Below are positions 51,378-59,951 of a stretch of DNA of 64,000 bases, one piece after another. Origin of the DNA: Solidesulfovibrio sp. (GTDB lineage Bacteria > Desulfobacterota > Desulfovibrionia > Desulfovibrionales > Desulfovibrionaceae). The position numbers were made by a program, and so were the translations under genes. Below the pieces are notes generated by a model, which saw only the letters and a list, made by a program, of their open reading frames with translations, did not search any database and was not told where the DNA came from. Each line of letters opens with the position of its first letter. The first letter of the stretch is position 1. The stretch spans positions 1-64,000 of the forward strand of contig NZ_JARKOZ010000032.1 in NCBI RefSeq assembly GCF_029978005.1, in the 5' to 3' direction.

Positions 51378-53224
51378 GGCGCGCCGGCCTCCCTGTCCGG
51401 CAGGGTGAAGAGAAAGGTGGAGCCCGCGCCGGCCGTGGATTCCACCCAGATGCGCCCGCCGTGGCGTTCGACGATGCGCTTGCAAAAGGCCAGGCCGATG
51501 CCGGCTCCGGCGTGCTCCTTGGCCGTGGTCAGGCGCTGGAACATCCGAAATACCCGGTCGAAGTGCTGCGGCGCGATGCCCATGCCGTTGTCGGCCACGG
51601 CCACGGTCCAGGCGTCGCCGTCGCGCCGGGCCGAGACGTGGATCTCGGGCGGGGCCTCGCCCCGGTACTTGACGGCGTTGCCCACCAGGTTCTGGAAGAG
51701 CTGGGCGATCTGCGTGGCGTCGGCCGTCACCTCGGGCAGGGCCTCGCGGGTCACCACGGCCCCGGCCTCGGCCAGGGGCAGCTCCAGGTTGTCCAGGGCC
51801 ACGTCCAGGGCGTCGCCCAGGGCCATGGGCGCAAAGGCCGCCTTGCTCGTGCCCAGGCGCGAATAGGTCAGCAGGTGGTTGATGAGCTGGCTCATGCGCC
51901 TGGCCCCGTCCACCATGTAGGCCACGTAGCGTTCGCCGGTCTCGTCGAGCTGGCCGGCGCAGCGCTTGCCCAGCAGGTCGGCGAAGCTCGTGATCTTGCG
52001 CAGCGGCTCCTGGAGGTCGTGGGAGGCCACGTAGGCGAACTGCTCCAGGTCCTTGTTGGAATTTTCCAGGGCGGCGGTCTTTTCGGCCAGGGCCCGTTCG
52101 CGCTCCTCGAGCTCCCCGGCCATGGCGTCAAAGGCCTGGTCGAGCCTGGACAGTTCCCGGATGGAAGACGCGCCGGACAGGCGCGTGGCGAATTCGCCCC
52201 GGCCGATGGCTTCGGCCGCCTCCATCAGGGCGACGATGGGTCGCACCAGGAGCCGTGATCCGAAGAACCAGGCCGCACCGAGGCCGATCAGGCCGACGAG
52301 GGCCAGCCAGGCCACCTGGTCGCGAAGGAGCTTGCGCGAGGCGGCGTAGGCCTCGGCCAGGGGCCGTTCCACGAAGACGACCGGGGAGTCCGGCCGGTCC
52401 GGGGCGAAGCGGGAGAACCCCACCAGCTTGGCCTCGCCGTCGAGGCCCATTGCCTCCAGGCTGCCGAAACGGTGGCCCGAGACGGCCCGCCCGAGCGGTG
52501 TGCCGGAAATGTCCGTGCCCACGGCGGGCAGGGGCCTTGGAAACGTGGCCAGGAGCCGACCTGAGGGCACGAGCACGCCGACCACGCCGCCCTTCGGCGG
52601 CGGCGCGGCCGCCACGGCTTCGGCCAGGGCGTCCAGGCTCAGGCTCGCCGCCACCACGGCCTTGACCTCGCCGTCCCAGCCCAGGGACGGACAGGCGACT
52701 ACGGCCAGGGGCCGTCCGTCCGGGGCAGGGGCGAACGGGCCGGCCTGGCAGGTCTTTTCCGTCGTGGCCGCCCGGAACCAGTCGCGCCCGGCGAAGGTGT
52801 CGGTCTGCATGGGCGTGCGCCCCGGGGGAAAGCCGTCCCCGAAACCGCCCGCCGCCTCGGCGATGCGTTCCCCGCCCGCCGCCACGGCCAGGATGTTGGC
52901 CACGCCCGCCCCGGATTGGCGCAGAAGCTGGGAAAAGAGCAGGGAACAGCCCTGCGGGTCCACCACCCGCACTACCGTGGCCGCGGCCAGACTCTCCACC
53001 AGTCGCAGGGCGGCGGCCAGGTGCCTTTCCTGGCCGGCGGCGAGCGTGAGCGCCCGGTTGACGGCGGCGGATCTGGCCTCGTCGCGGGCCTTGGCCCGTT
53101 GTTCCAGGCCGTGGTGGAGCGTCAGTCCCAGGGCCGGCAGCACGGCTAGAAGAACCAGGCCCATGAGGGCGGCGCGAAGACCGAGGGGCGAGGCGCGTCG
53201 TGGCGGTGCGGAAGGGTACGTCAT
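51374..53224 (-). CDS. Membrane sensor histidine kinase with Cache-like periplasmic domain
   Basis: In this 616-residue kinase, TM1 (about 17-38) and TM2 (about 304-327) enclose a 265-residue periplasmic sensor domain of double-Cache type ([14 protein letters not shown] resembles the dCache motif). HAMP (about 325-377) and a coiled coil follow. HisKA has H402 in [14 protein letters not shown], and the HATPase has an N-box [13 protein letters not shown] and G-boxes VADNGMGIA and [11 protein letters not shown]. This SHDLQEPLR class commonly works with Rcp1-type regulators, as here. [10 protein letters not shown] is chosen as start because the hydrophobic helix follows soon after. The ligand is unknown. 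Confidence 0.9.
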   Translation of the reverse strand: MTYPSAPPRRASPLGLRAALMGLVLLAVLPALGLTLHHGLEQRAKARDEARSAAVNRALTLAAGQERHLAAALRLVESLAAATVVRVVDPQGCSLLFSQLLRQSGAGVANILAVAAGGERIAEAAGGFGDGFPPGRTPMQTDTFAGRDWFRAATTEKTCQAGPFAPAPDGRPLAVVACPSLGWDGEVKAVVAASLSLDALAEAVAAAPPPKGGVVGVLVPSGRLLATFPRPLPAVGTDISGTPLGRAVSGHRFGSLEAMGLDGEAKLVGFSRFAPDRPDSPVVFVERPLAEAYAASRKLLRDQVAWLALVGLIGLGAAWFFGSRLLVRPIVALMEAAEAIGRGEFATRLSGASSIRELSRLDQAFDAMAGELEERERALAEKTAALENSNKDLEQFAYVASHDLQEPLRKITSFADLLGKRCAGQLDETGERYVAYMVDGARRMSQLINHLLTYSRLGTSKAAFAPMALGDALDVALDNLELPLAEAGAVVTREALPEVTADATQIAQLFQNLVGNAVKYRGEAPPEIHVSARRDGDAWTVAVADNGMGIAPQHFDRVFRMFQRLTTAKEHAGAGIGLAFCKRIVERHGGRIWVESTAGAGSTFLFTLPDREAGAP

Positions 53225-53669
53225 GGGGCCGGCGCCTTTGGCTGCATCGCGGATCGGAGCCGGCGAAGGGCCGGAGACGACGGCAGCCGTCTTGCATCGC
53301 CACGCGGAACACCGTCCCGGGGCATGCTGCGCTCGCATCCGCATTCACAATGTGGTGTTTTTGTAAACCGGAAGGGCGATACTGTAAAGATGCAAGGACA
53401 CTGACACTGAATTGCAGTGTTTCGTGTATGTAAGAAAGAGCCCGGCCTTGCGTCCGGCGGCAATGGAACGCCCGGCGTGCTGCAAAACGATTATGGAGAT
53501 CACGATTTTTCAAGAAACGTGGCGCATCCAGTGCGCCATTTTCCGGTTTGCCGCGTTCCTGTCCCGGCCAGGGGGCGAAAACCGGCGCGCGGCTGTTGCC
53601 AGCGGCCACGGCCCGGTCTATGGAAGGGGCAACGCGGCGCGGCCCATCGCGCCATCCCCGCGAGGTTCC
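53225..53669. other. Intergenic region between the kinase and the Cys-motif gene
   Basis: This 445-bp divergent gap has no supported gene. It contains a perfect inverted repeat ACACTG-N5-CAGTGT (53404-53420), preceded by a GACACT direct repeat. On the minus strand a possible promoter TTTACA-N17-TACAAA lies near 53360-53390, ahead of the kinase gene. Composition is A+T-richer around 53340-53520 than elsewhere. Confidence 0.45.
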
Positions 53670-54023
53670 ATGCCAAAGGGCGACGCCTGCAAGACACTTT
53701 CGCCCCTGGAGGCCGTGCGCCGCTACTGCCTGGCCGCCTGCATGGGCGGACAGCGCAGCCTCGTGGCCGCCTGCGCCGATCGGGGCTGCCCGTTCCATCC
53801 CCTGCGCATGAAGGAGATCCCCGAGGGATTTCGCGTGCGGGTGGTGCGGGTGGTGCGGCGGTTTTGCCTGCGCTGCACCGTCGGCGACCGCGACGCCGTG
53901 CGCCGCTGCACCGAACACGACGTCTGCCCGATCTGGCCCTACCGCGTGGGCGTCTCCCCCAAAAAGCTCAAGCGCCTGATCGCCGAAAAGCGCCGCCCCA
54001 GGCAGCTCGAACTGCCCCTGTAG
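53670..54023 (+). CDS. Small protein with two tandem phage-type Cys motifs
   Basis: In this 117-residue protein two copies of a C-x-x-C...C...C-x-[LFI]-x-[P]-x-R pattern are seen. The first, with the first Cys pair altered, is RYCLAACMGGQRSLVAACAD through CPFHPLRM (about 18-47). The second is RFCLRCTVGDRDAVRRCTEH through CPIWPYRVG (about 64-94). This small zinc-knuckle-like motif is common in phage and mobile-element proteins. The tail is Lys/Arg-rich, suggesting nucleic-acid binding. ATG 53670 is chosen because coding character begins there, though its ribosome-binding site is weak (cgaggtt). Function is unknown. Confidence 0.72.
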   Translation: MPKGDACKTLSPLEAVRRYCLAACMGGQRSLVAACADRGCPFHPLRMKEIPEGFRVRVVRVVRRFCLRCTVGDRDAVRRCTEHDVCPIWPYRVGVSPKKLKRLIAEKRRPRQLELPL

Positions 54024-54045
54024 CCCCGGCTCCCCTCCCGCCCGG

Positions 54046-54065
54046 CCGTTTGCCCCGGCAAACGG
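54046..54065 (+). repeat. Short perfect inverted repeat after the Cys-motif gene
   Basis: CCGTTTGCC and GGCAAACGG (9-bp arms, 2-nt gap) lie 22 bp after the stop, with a third partial copy gtaaacggcg nearby. There is no T tract. It may aid termination or be a protein-binding site. The rest of the 236-bp gap to the DUF485 gene shows nothing recognisable. Confidence 0.5.
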
Positions 54066-54259
54066 CGGCCCCCGTCCGGTAAACGGCGCGGTCGCCGCCG
54101 TCGGTCCCTTTCCCCATCCATGGGTTTTCCGACGCCGCTCGCCGAAATTCGCGGGCCTTCCCGTCGCGGCCCGCGCTACCCGTGGTCCATCCCGGCCGGG
54201 ACCCCGTCCCCGGCCCGGCAACCACGGCCCGGCCATGCGCCGGCGGACAGGAGCCACCC

Positions 54260-54574
54260 ATGACCACGACCGCGACCCACGACCCGACACGCACGCCGGA
54301 ATTCGCCCGGCTCGTGCGCAAGCGCTGGGGCGTCTCCCTGACGCTGACCGCCTTCATGCTGGCGGTCTACTACGGCTTCGTCGCCATTCTGGCCTTCCGG
54401 CCGGACCTCTTCGCCGCCCGCGTCGGCGAGCACCTGACCCTCGGCATTCCGGTGGGCCTCGGCGTCATCGTCGTCTCCTGGCTCGCCACCGGCATCTACG
54501 TGCGCTGGGCCAACGACGACTACGACGCCGCCGTGGACAACCTCAAACACGCCATGCGGGAGAACCGGGGATGA
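54260..54574 (+). CDS. DUF485 membrane protein
   Basis: The 104-residue protein has two membrane helices (about 30-50 and 63-85) and the family pattern FARLVRKRWGVSLTLTAFML with a YYGFV motif. DUF485 genes almost always precede a sodium/solute symporter of the ActP type, as here, with a 4-bp overlap. The protein is presumed to assist that symporter. AGGAG precedes the ATG. Confidence 0.92.
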   Translation: MTTTATHDPTRTPEFARLVRKRWGVSLTLTAFMLAVYYGFVAILAFRPDLFAARVGEHLTLGIPVGLGVIVVSWLATGIYVRWANDDYDAAVDNLKHAMRENRG

Positions 54575-56118
54575 ACGCCTTCACCACCACCATCGGGCAA
54601 CCCAACGCCACCTCCATCATCTTTTTCTTCTTCTTCATCCTGGGCACCCTGGCCATCACCTACTACGCCGCCAAGAAGAGCCGGGGAGCCTCCCAGTTCT
54701 ACGCCGCCGGCCGTTCGGTCACGGGCTGGCAAAACGGCCTGGCCCTGGCCGGGGACTACATGTCCGCCGCCTCGTTTCTGGGCATCGCCGGCCTCGTCTC
54801 GCTGAGGGGCTACGACGGCCTCATCTACTCCATCGGCTTCCTCGTGGGCTGGCCCATCATCATGTTCCTCGTGGCCGAGCCCCTGCGCAACCTCGGCAAG
54901 TACACCTTCGCCGACGTGGTGGCCTACCGCCTGTCCCAGAAGCCCATCCGCATCGCCGCCTCGGTGGGGTCGCTTCTCACCGTCTGCTTCTACCTGATCG
55001 CCCAGATGGTGGGCTCGGGCTCGCTCATCAAGATGATGTTCGGCCTGCCCTATGAGACGGCCATCATCGCCGTGGGCGCGGTCATGATCGCCTACGTGCT
55101 CTTCGGCGGCATGCTGGCCACCACCTGGGTGCAGATCATCAAAGCCGTGCTGCTCCTGGCCGGGGCCACGGTCATGGTGCTCATGGCCCTGTCGAAATTC
55201 GGCTTCAACGTGGTGGGGCTTTTTAGCGCCGCCGCCGCCACCTACGGCGAGAAGGTGCTCAATCCCGGCGGCCTGGTCGCCAATCCCCTGGACGCCGTGT
55301 CGCTCGGCATCGCGCTCATGTTCGGCACGGCCGGCCTGCCCCACATCCTCATGCGCTTCTACACCGTGCCCGACGCCAAGACCGCGCGCAAATCCGTGTT
55401 CTACGCCACCGGGCTCATCGGCTACTTCTACGTGCTGACCTTCATCATCGGCTTCGCCGCCATGGTGCTCGTGGGCCGCGACGTCGTGGCCAAGGTGGAC
55501 GCCGGCGGCAACATGGCGGCCTTGCTCCTGGCCGAGGTCACGGGCGGCACGGTGTTTTTGGGCTTCATCGCCGCCGTGGCCTTCGCCACCATCCTGGCCG
55601 TGGTGGCCGGGCTCACCCTGGCCGGGGCCACGACCCTGTCCCACGACCTCTACGCCAACGTCTGGCGCAGCGGGAACTCCTCCGAGGAGGACGAGATGAA
55701 GGTGGCCAAGCGGGCGACCGTGGGCCTGGGCGTGGCGGCCATTCTCCTGGGCCTGGCCTTCAAGGGCCAGAACGTGGCCTTCATGGTGGGTCTGGCCTTC
55801 GCCATCGCCGCCAGCGCCAACTTCCCGGCGCTCATCCTCTCCATTCTCTGGAAGGGCACGAGCACCTTCGGCGCGGCCGCGAGCATCGTCGCCGGCACCG
55901 TGACCGCCGTGGGCCTGATCCTGCTCTCGCCCACGGTCTGGGTGGACGTGTTCGGCAACGCCGCGCCCATCTTCCCCTGGACGAACCCGGCGCTGATCTC
56001 CATGCCCGCCGCCTTCTTCGTCGGCTGGCTGGGCTCGGTGCTCGTGCCCGACGCCAAGGCCCGCTCCCTCTACGAGGCCCAGCAGATCCGCAACTACCTC
56101 GGCGTCGGCGCGGAGTAG
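54571..56118 (+). CDS. actP: ActP-like cation/acetate symporter (SSS family)
   Basis: This 515-residue sodium/solute symporter has 13 or so membrane segments. ActP marks are RSVTGWQNGLALAGDYMSAA with SFLGIAG, FADVVAYRLSQKPIR, the GTAGLPHILMRFYTVPDAK block and the ATTLSHDLYANV segment. It would import acetate or another small monocarboxylate, useful to a sulfate reducer that excretes or assimilates acetate. The start overlaps the DUF485 stop. The following DUF294 and exonuclease genes form a neighbourhood often seen with actP. Confidence 0.93.
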   Translation: MNAFTTTIGQPNATSIIFFFFFILGTLAITYYAAKKSRGASQFYAAGRSVTGWQNGLALAGDYMSAASFLGIAGLVSLRGYDGLIYSIGFLVGWPIIMFLVAEPLRNLGKYTFADVVAYRLSQKPIRIAASVGSLLTVCFYLIAQMVGSGSLIKMMFGLPYETAIIAVGAVMIAYVLFGGMLATTWVQIIKAVLLLAGATVMVLMALSKFGFNVVGLFSAAAATYGEKVLNPGGLVANPLDAVSLGIALMFGTAGLPHILMRFYTVPDAKTARKSVFYATGLIGYFYVLTFIIGFAAMVLVGRDVVAKVDAGGNMAALLLAEVTGGTVFLGFIAAVAFATILAVVAGLTLAGATTLSHDLYANVWRSGNSSEEDEMKVAKRATVGLGVAAILLGLAFKGQNVAFMVGLAFAIAASANFPALILSILWKGTSTFGAAASIVAGTVTAVGLILLSPTVWVDVFGNAAPIFPWTNPALISMPAAFFVGWLGSVLVPDAKARSLYEAQQIRNYLGVGAE

Positions 56119-56205
56119 GAATCGGGAGGGGCACCGCCCCTCCCGAACCCACCCTGCCGGGGGGGATCATCCCCCCCGGACCCCCTGGAAGGGGGGAGGA
56201 GGGGA
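56119..56205 (+). repeat. Dispersed intergenic hairpin repeat, module 2, copy D
   Basis: The gap between actP and the DUF294 gene holds GGGAGGGGC-ACC-GCCCCTCCC followed by CTGCCGGGGGGG-AT-CATCCCCCCCGG. The second part matches module 2 of the array at 22940-22990 (GCCGGGGGGAAT...ATTCCCCCCGG). Both are strong hairpins. It could separate actP from the downstream genes at the RNA level. Confidence 0.65.
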
Positions 56206-56206
56206 G

Positions 56207-57256
56207 ATGGGCGAGGAAATGCATTATAAAGACGTGTCGGAGTTGTCCGAGGCGTTGGGGCGGGCGGGGGATGCTCGGGAGCTGGCCGGGCTGACGCGGG
56301 GCGTCCGCGCCTTCGTGGCCGGCCGGGCGGAAAGCGGCGACGTCCTGGACACGGGGCGCGCCGCCGCCGCGCTCTACGACGGATTGCTGGCCCGGGCGGC
56401 CGTCCTGGCCCGGGACAGGCCGCCGGGCGGCTTCTGCCTGGCGGCGCTCGGCAGCCAGGCGCGCGGCGAGCAGTTTCTGGCCACGGACCAGGACAACGCC
56501 CTGATCCTCCCCGACCCGGCCGATGCCCCCGAGGCCCGGGAGGCGTGGACCGCTTTCGCCGCGCGGTTGCGCGACGTGCTTGCCGCCGCCGGCCTGCCGC
56601 CGTGCCCCAAGGGCATCATGGCCGCCACGCCCGAGTGGCGAAGGACGCTTCGGGAGTGGCGCGAGGCCCTGGACGCCGCCGCCGACAGGCCGGACGCCGG
56701 CGGCGTGCTCCTCGTTTCGCTCCTGGCCGACGTCCGGGCCGTGTGGGGCGATCCCGCCCTGGCCGAGGCCCTGGCCGGGCAGGTGCGCCGCCATGCCGCC
56801 GATGCGCCGCTGCTCGTGCGAGGCCTTGCGCGCGAGGCCCTGCGCTTCGCGCCCGAGTCCGGCTTTCCCGGCCCGTTTTCGGGGTTCGGCAAAAATCACA
56901 CGTCCCTCGACCTCAAGCGCGCCGCCGTCTATCCCCTGGCCCTTGGCGTCAAGGCCCTGGCCCTGGAGGCCGGCCTCACCGAGACCGGGACCGTGGAGCG
57001 CCTGGACGGGCTCGTCCGGCGGGGGCTCGTGGGCGGGGAGCTTGGCGCGCGCCTGACGCGCGCCTTCGCCTGCGTCCAGGGCCTTCGCCTGCGTGCCCAG
57101 GCCCGGGCCCTGGCGGCGGGGCGCGCTCCGGACAACCTGATCGAACGGGACGCCCTGCCGGTCACGGACCGCGAGGCCCTGCGCCAAGCCCTTCACGCCG
57201 TGGCCGAACTGGCCGCCGTCCTCGAACACCATTTCGGATTGGCCTATCTCACCTGA
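56207..57256 (+). CDS. DUF294 putative nucleotidyltransferase (GlnD-like), catalytic motif intact
   Basis: In this 349-residue protein the nucleotidyltransferase core is LAALGSQARGEQFLATDQDN (about residue 82-101), with the expected G-S and D-x-D/N. The DUF294 C-terminal helical domain contains HTSLDLKRAAVYPLALGVKA. CBS and cyclic-nucleotide-like domains found in longer family members are absent, but the next gene encodes them. The start is ambiguous (Met1 or Met5). A signalling role by nucleotidylylation is inferred from GlnD similarity only. Confidence 0.82.
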   Translation: MGEEMHYKDVSELSEALGRAGDARELAGLTRGVRAFVAGRAESGDVLDTGRAAAALYDGLLARAAVLARDRPPGGFCLAALGSQARGEQFLATDQDNALILPDPADAPEAREAWTAFAARLRDVLAAAGLPPCPKGIMAATPEWRRTLREWREALDAAADRPDAGGVLLVSLLADVRAVWGDPALAEALAGQVRRHAADAPLLVRGLAREALRFAPESGFPGPFSGFGKNHTSLDLKRAAVYPLALGVKALALEAGLTETGTVERLDGLVRRGLVGGELGARLTRAFACVQGLRLRAQARALAAGRAPDNLIERDALPVTDREALRQALHAVAELAAVLEHHFGLAYLT

Positions 57257-57266
57257 CGGAGGAGTC

Positions 57267-59156
57267 ATGCGCGCGAGCGACCCATCGCAGCAACCGGAAA
57301 CCGTGCAGGCCTTCCTGGCCGGCGTGCCGCCCTTCGACCGGCTGCCGTCCCTGGATCTGGCCGCCCTGGCCGCCGCCGGCCGGGTGTCCCTGTACCTTGC
57401 CGGCGAGGCCGTGCCCGTGGGCCGGGATTTCGTCTGTTGCGTCCAGCGCGGCGGTGTGCGGCTGCGCCGGCCGGGGGACCTCCCCGGCCGCGACGACGTG
57501 CGCGGCGAGGGCGAGTGCTTCGGCCAAACCTGCGACCTCGGAAACGGGCAGGACGGCGAAGGCTGGGAAGCGACGGCCCTGGAGGACACCTTCCTGGTGC
57601 GCCTGCCCCGGGAGGTGTTCGTCGCGGTCTGCCGCCGCCAGCCCTTCGTCGCCGGCTACTTCGCCGACGCCCTGTCCCCGGCCGCCCGGGATGCCCAGCC
57701 GGCCGGCCCCACGGGCTGTCCCGACCCCTCCGACGGCGACTATCTCTTCACCCGCCTGGCCGGGGAGGTGGCCTCGCGCGGGCTGGCGGACGTGCCCCGG
57801 GGCCCGGACCTGCGCCGGGCGGCCCGGGTCATGGAGGCCGGCCAGGTGGGTTCGGTCCTCGTGCGCGAGGCCGGCGGCGCGGTCATCGGCATCGTCACCG
57901 ACCGGGATCTGCGCCGGGCCGTGGCCACCGGCATGGCGCTCGACGCGACGGTCGAGACCCTCATGTCCGCCCCGGTCGCCGCCATCGAGGCCAAAACGCC
58001 CTGTTTCGAGGCCCTCCTGTCCATGACCGGCTCGGGCATCCGCCACCTGCTCGTGACCCGCGACGGGGAGCCGGCGGGCATGGTCACGGCCAGCGACCTG
58101 CTCCTGGCCCACGGCCGCTCGCCCATGGCCCTTTTGCGCGCGGCCAGGCGGGCGGGGGACGCCACGGACCTGCGCGCCATAAGCCAGGGGCTGCGGCCCC
58201 TGGCCGCCTCCCTGGTCGCCCGGGGTGCGCCGGCGGCCGCCGTCTCCGGCATCGTGACGCTTCTGGCCGAACAGGTCCTCGCCCGGCTGCTTGCGCTTCT
58301 GGAAAAGCGTTGCGGCCCGTCGCCCGCGCCCTGTCGCTGGCTGCTGCTCGGCGCGGCCGGCCGGCGGGAGATGCTGCCCGGAACCGGCCTGTCCCTTGCC
58401 GCCGTGCCGGACGACGGCGGCGACCCCATCGTCGGCCGGGCGGCCCGGACCTATCTGCAAGCGCTCTTGCCCATGCTCGGCGAGGAACTGGCCGCCCTTG
58501 GCCTGCGCGCGCCCGGTTCCCATCTGGTCCTTGGCGACCCGCGCGCTCTTGTTCCCTTGGAAGGTTTCGCCCTGGACGGCGATCCCCTGGACCACGAAGC
58601 CTCCCTCGAAGGCTTCGACGCCCGGCCCCTGGGCGGCCGGGACGAGGCCGGCCCTGCGCCTGCCGTGGCGACGGGGGAGGTCTTTCCCTTCGGCCTGGCC
58701 GCGTCCTGGCTGCGGGCCGCCGCTTCCCGTCCCGCGCCGCTTGGCGTCTACCGGGGCCGGCTCATGGAGCGCGACGGCGGCTCGTGCGAGGCGCTGGACG
58801 TCCTGGCCCGGGGTTCGCGTCCGGTGACGGCTCTGGCCAGGCTTTCGGCCCTGGTCTGGTGTGTTGCGCCGACCGGCACTGTTTTTCGTCTCAACGCCCT
58901 GGGAAGCCTCGGCGTCGTTCCGGCCGCGACGGCCGCCCGGGCCGTGGAGGCCTTCGCCTTTTTCCAGTCCGAGCGGCTCCAGGCCCTGCTGACCGGCCGG
59001 GAATCGAGCGGCCGCGAGGAAGCGCCGCTTGCCCCGGGTACGCTCTCGCCGCGCCGCCGTCATGCCCTGCGGGCCGCTTTCGCCGCCGTGGAGGACCTGC
59101 GCCTGGCCCTTTTGGCGCGCCTTGACGTTAAGGAGGGCGAACATGGGCCTGCTTGA
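57267..59156 (+). CDS. CBS-domain DUF294 protein with degenerate nucleotidyltransferase motif
   Basis: In this 629-residue protein, an N-terminal cyclic-nucleotide-binding-like region (about 1-140) is followed by two CBS domains (about 165-290; VGSVLVREAGGAVIGIVTDR and RHLLVTRDGEPAGMVTASDL). The DUF294 nucleotidyltransferase region follows. There the core reads LLLGAAGRREMLPGTGLSLA, lacking the Asp pair present in the preceding gene's TDQDN. It may be a regulatory paralogue sensing nucleotides. It lies 10 bp after the DUF294 gene and overlaps the exonuclease gene by 14 bp. Confidence 0.85.
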   Translation: MRASDPSQQPETVQAFLAGVPPFDRLPSLDLAALAAAGRVSLYLAGEAVPVGRDFVCCVQRGGVRLRRPGDLPGRDDVRGEGECFGQTCDLGNGQDGEGWEATALEDTFLVRLPREVFVAVCRRQPFVAGYFADALSPAARDAQPAGPTGCPDPSDGDYLFTRLAGEVASRGLADVPRGPDLRRAARVMEAGQVGSVLVREAGGAVIGIVTDRDLRRAVATGMALDATVETLMSAPVAAIEAKTPCFEALLSMTGSGIRHLLVTRDGEPAGMVTASDLLLAHGRSPMALLRAARRAGDATDLRAISQGLRPLAASLVARGAPAAAVSGIVTLLAEQVLARLLALLEKRCGPSPAPCRWLLLGAAGRREMLPGTGLSLAAVPDDGGDPIVGRAARTYLQALLPMLGEELAALGLRAPGSHLVLGDPRALVPLEGFALDGDPLDHEASLEGFDARPLGGRDEAGPAPAVATGEVFPFGLAASWLRAAASRPAPLGVYRGRLMERDGGSCEALDVLARGSRPVTALARLSALVWCVAPTGTVFRLNALGSLGVVPAATAARAVEAFAFFQSERLQALLTGRESSGREEAPLAPGTLSPRRRHALRAAFAAVEDLRLALLARLDVKEGEHGPA

Positions 59157-59871
59157 CCGCCTGCTGCGGCGTCGGGTCCCGGACGGGGAGGGCGTTCCCC
59201 TGGCCCCGGCCCTGGCCGCGCACCGGGCGGCCCAGGCCGGCCGCGATCCCCGGGCGCTCCTCGACGCCTGCGCCTTCGTGGTGCTGGACACGGAACTCAC
59301 CGGCTTCGACCCGCGCCGCCACGCCCTGGTCTCCATCGGCGCGGTGCGTCTTTCGGGGCTGGAGATCCTGCCCGGCCAATCCTTTTATTCCCTGGTTCGT
59401 CCGCAAGGCGACGTGCCCCGCGACGCCTCCCTGGTCCATCGCCTCACCGCCGCCGGCCTCGAGGAGGCCCCCGGCGAGGCCGAGGTCCTGGAGCGGTTTC
59501 TGCATTTTCTGGGCGACGCCATCATCGTCGGCCACCACGTCGATCTGGACATGGGATTTTTAAACGCCGCCAGCCGCCGCCGCCTGGGCGGCCCCCTCGA
59601 GGCCCCCTGCATCGACACCCTGCGCCTGGCCATGGCCTTCGAGGAAAAACGCCTGGCGGCCGGGGGCAGGGCAGGGGAGGCCGAAAGCCTGGACTACACC
59701 CTGCCGGCCCTGTGCCGGCGCTTCGGCCTGCCGCAATTCGCCGCCCACGACGCCCGCGCCGACGCTCTGGCCGCGGCCTACCTCTTCGTCTACCTGGCCC
59801 GCAAAAGCGCCCGCGGCCGCCCCCTGGGCCTGGACGGCCTGTGGCGCGCCGGCCGGGCCTGGTGGCGATGA
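59143..59871 (+). CDS. DnaQ-type 3'-5' exonuclease
   Basis: This 242-residue DEDDh exonuclease has Exo I FVVLDTELTGFDPRRHALVS (about 49-68), Exo II VGHHVDLDMGFLN, and Exo III HDARADALAAAYL with His and Asp five residues apart. It resembles DNA polymerase III epsilon. In this neighbourhood (ActP, CBS/DUF294, exonuclease), such enzymes are thought to act on RNA or signalling nucleotides, but this is not shown by sequence. AAGGAGGG lies 7 bp before ATG 59143, which sits inside the end of the previous gene. Confidence 0.9.
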   Translation: MGLLDRLLRRRVPDGEGVPLAPALAAHRAAQAGRDPRALLDACAFVVLDTELTGFDPRRHALVSIGAVRLSGLEILPGQSFYSLVRPQGDVPRDASLVHRLTAAGLEEAPGEAEVLERFLHFLGDAIIVGHHVDLDMGFLNAASRRRLGGPLEAPCIDTLRLAMAFEEKRLAAGGRAGEAESLDYTLPALCRRFGLPQFAAHDARADALAAAYLFVYLARKSARGRPLGLDGLWRAGRAWWR

Positions 59872-59893
59872 GACGGGAAAATGAAAAAAAGTG

Positions 59894-59944
59894 TTGACGG
59901 GCCGGGCCGTGTTCTCTAAATAGGAATCAACAGCAACTAGGAAT
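59894..59944 (+). promoter_or_regulatory. perR promoter with TAGGAAT direct repeats
   Basis: TTGACG (59894-59899) and TAAATA (59917-59922) are 17 bp apart, a near-consensus promoter. TAGGAAT occurs at 59921-59927, overlapping the -10, and again at 59938-59944, 17 bp apart start to start. The repeats are candidate PerR sites for autoregulation of the perR-rbr-rdl operon. Confidence 0.65.
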
Positions 59945-59951
59945 AAAAACT

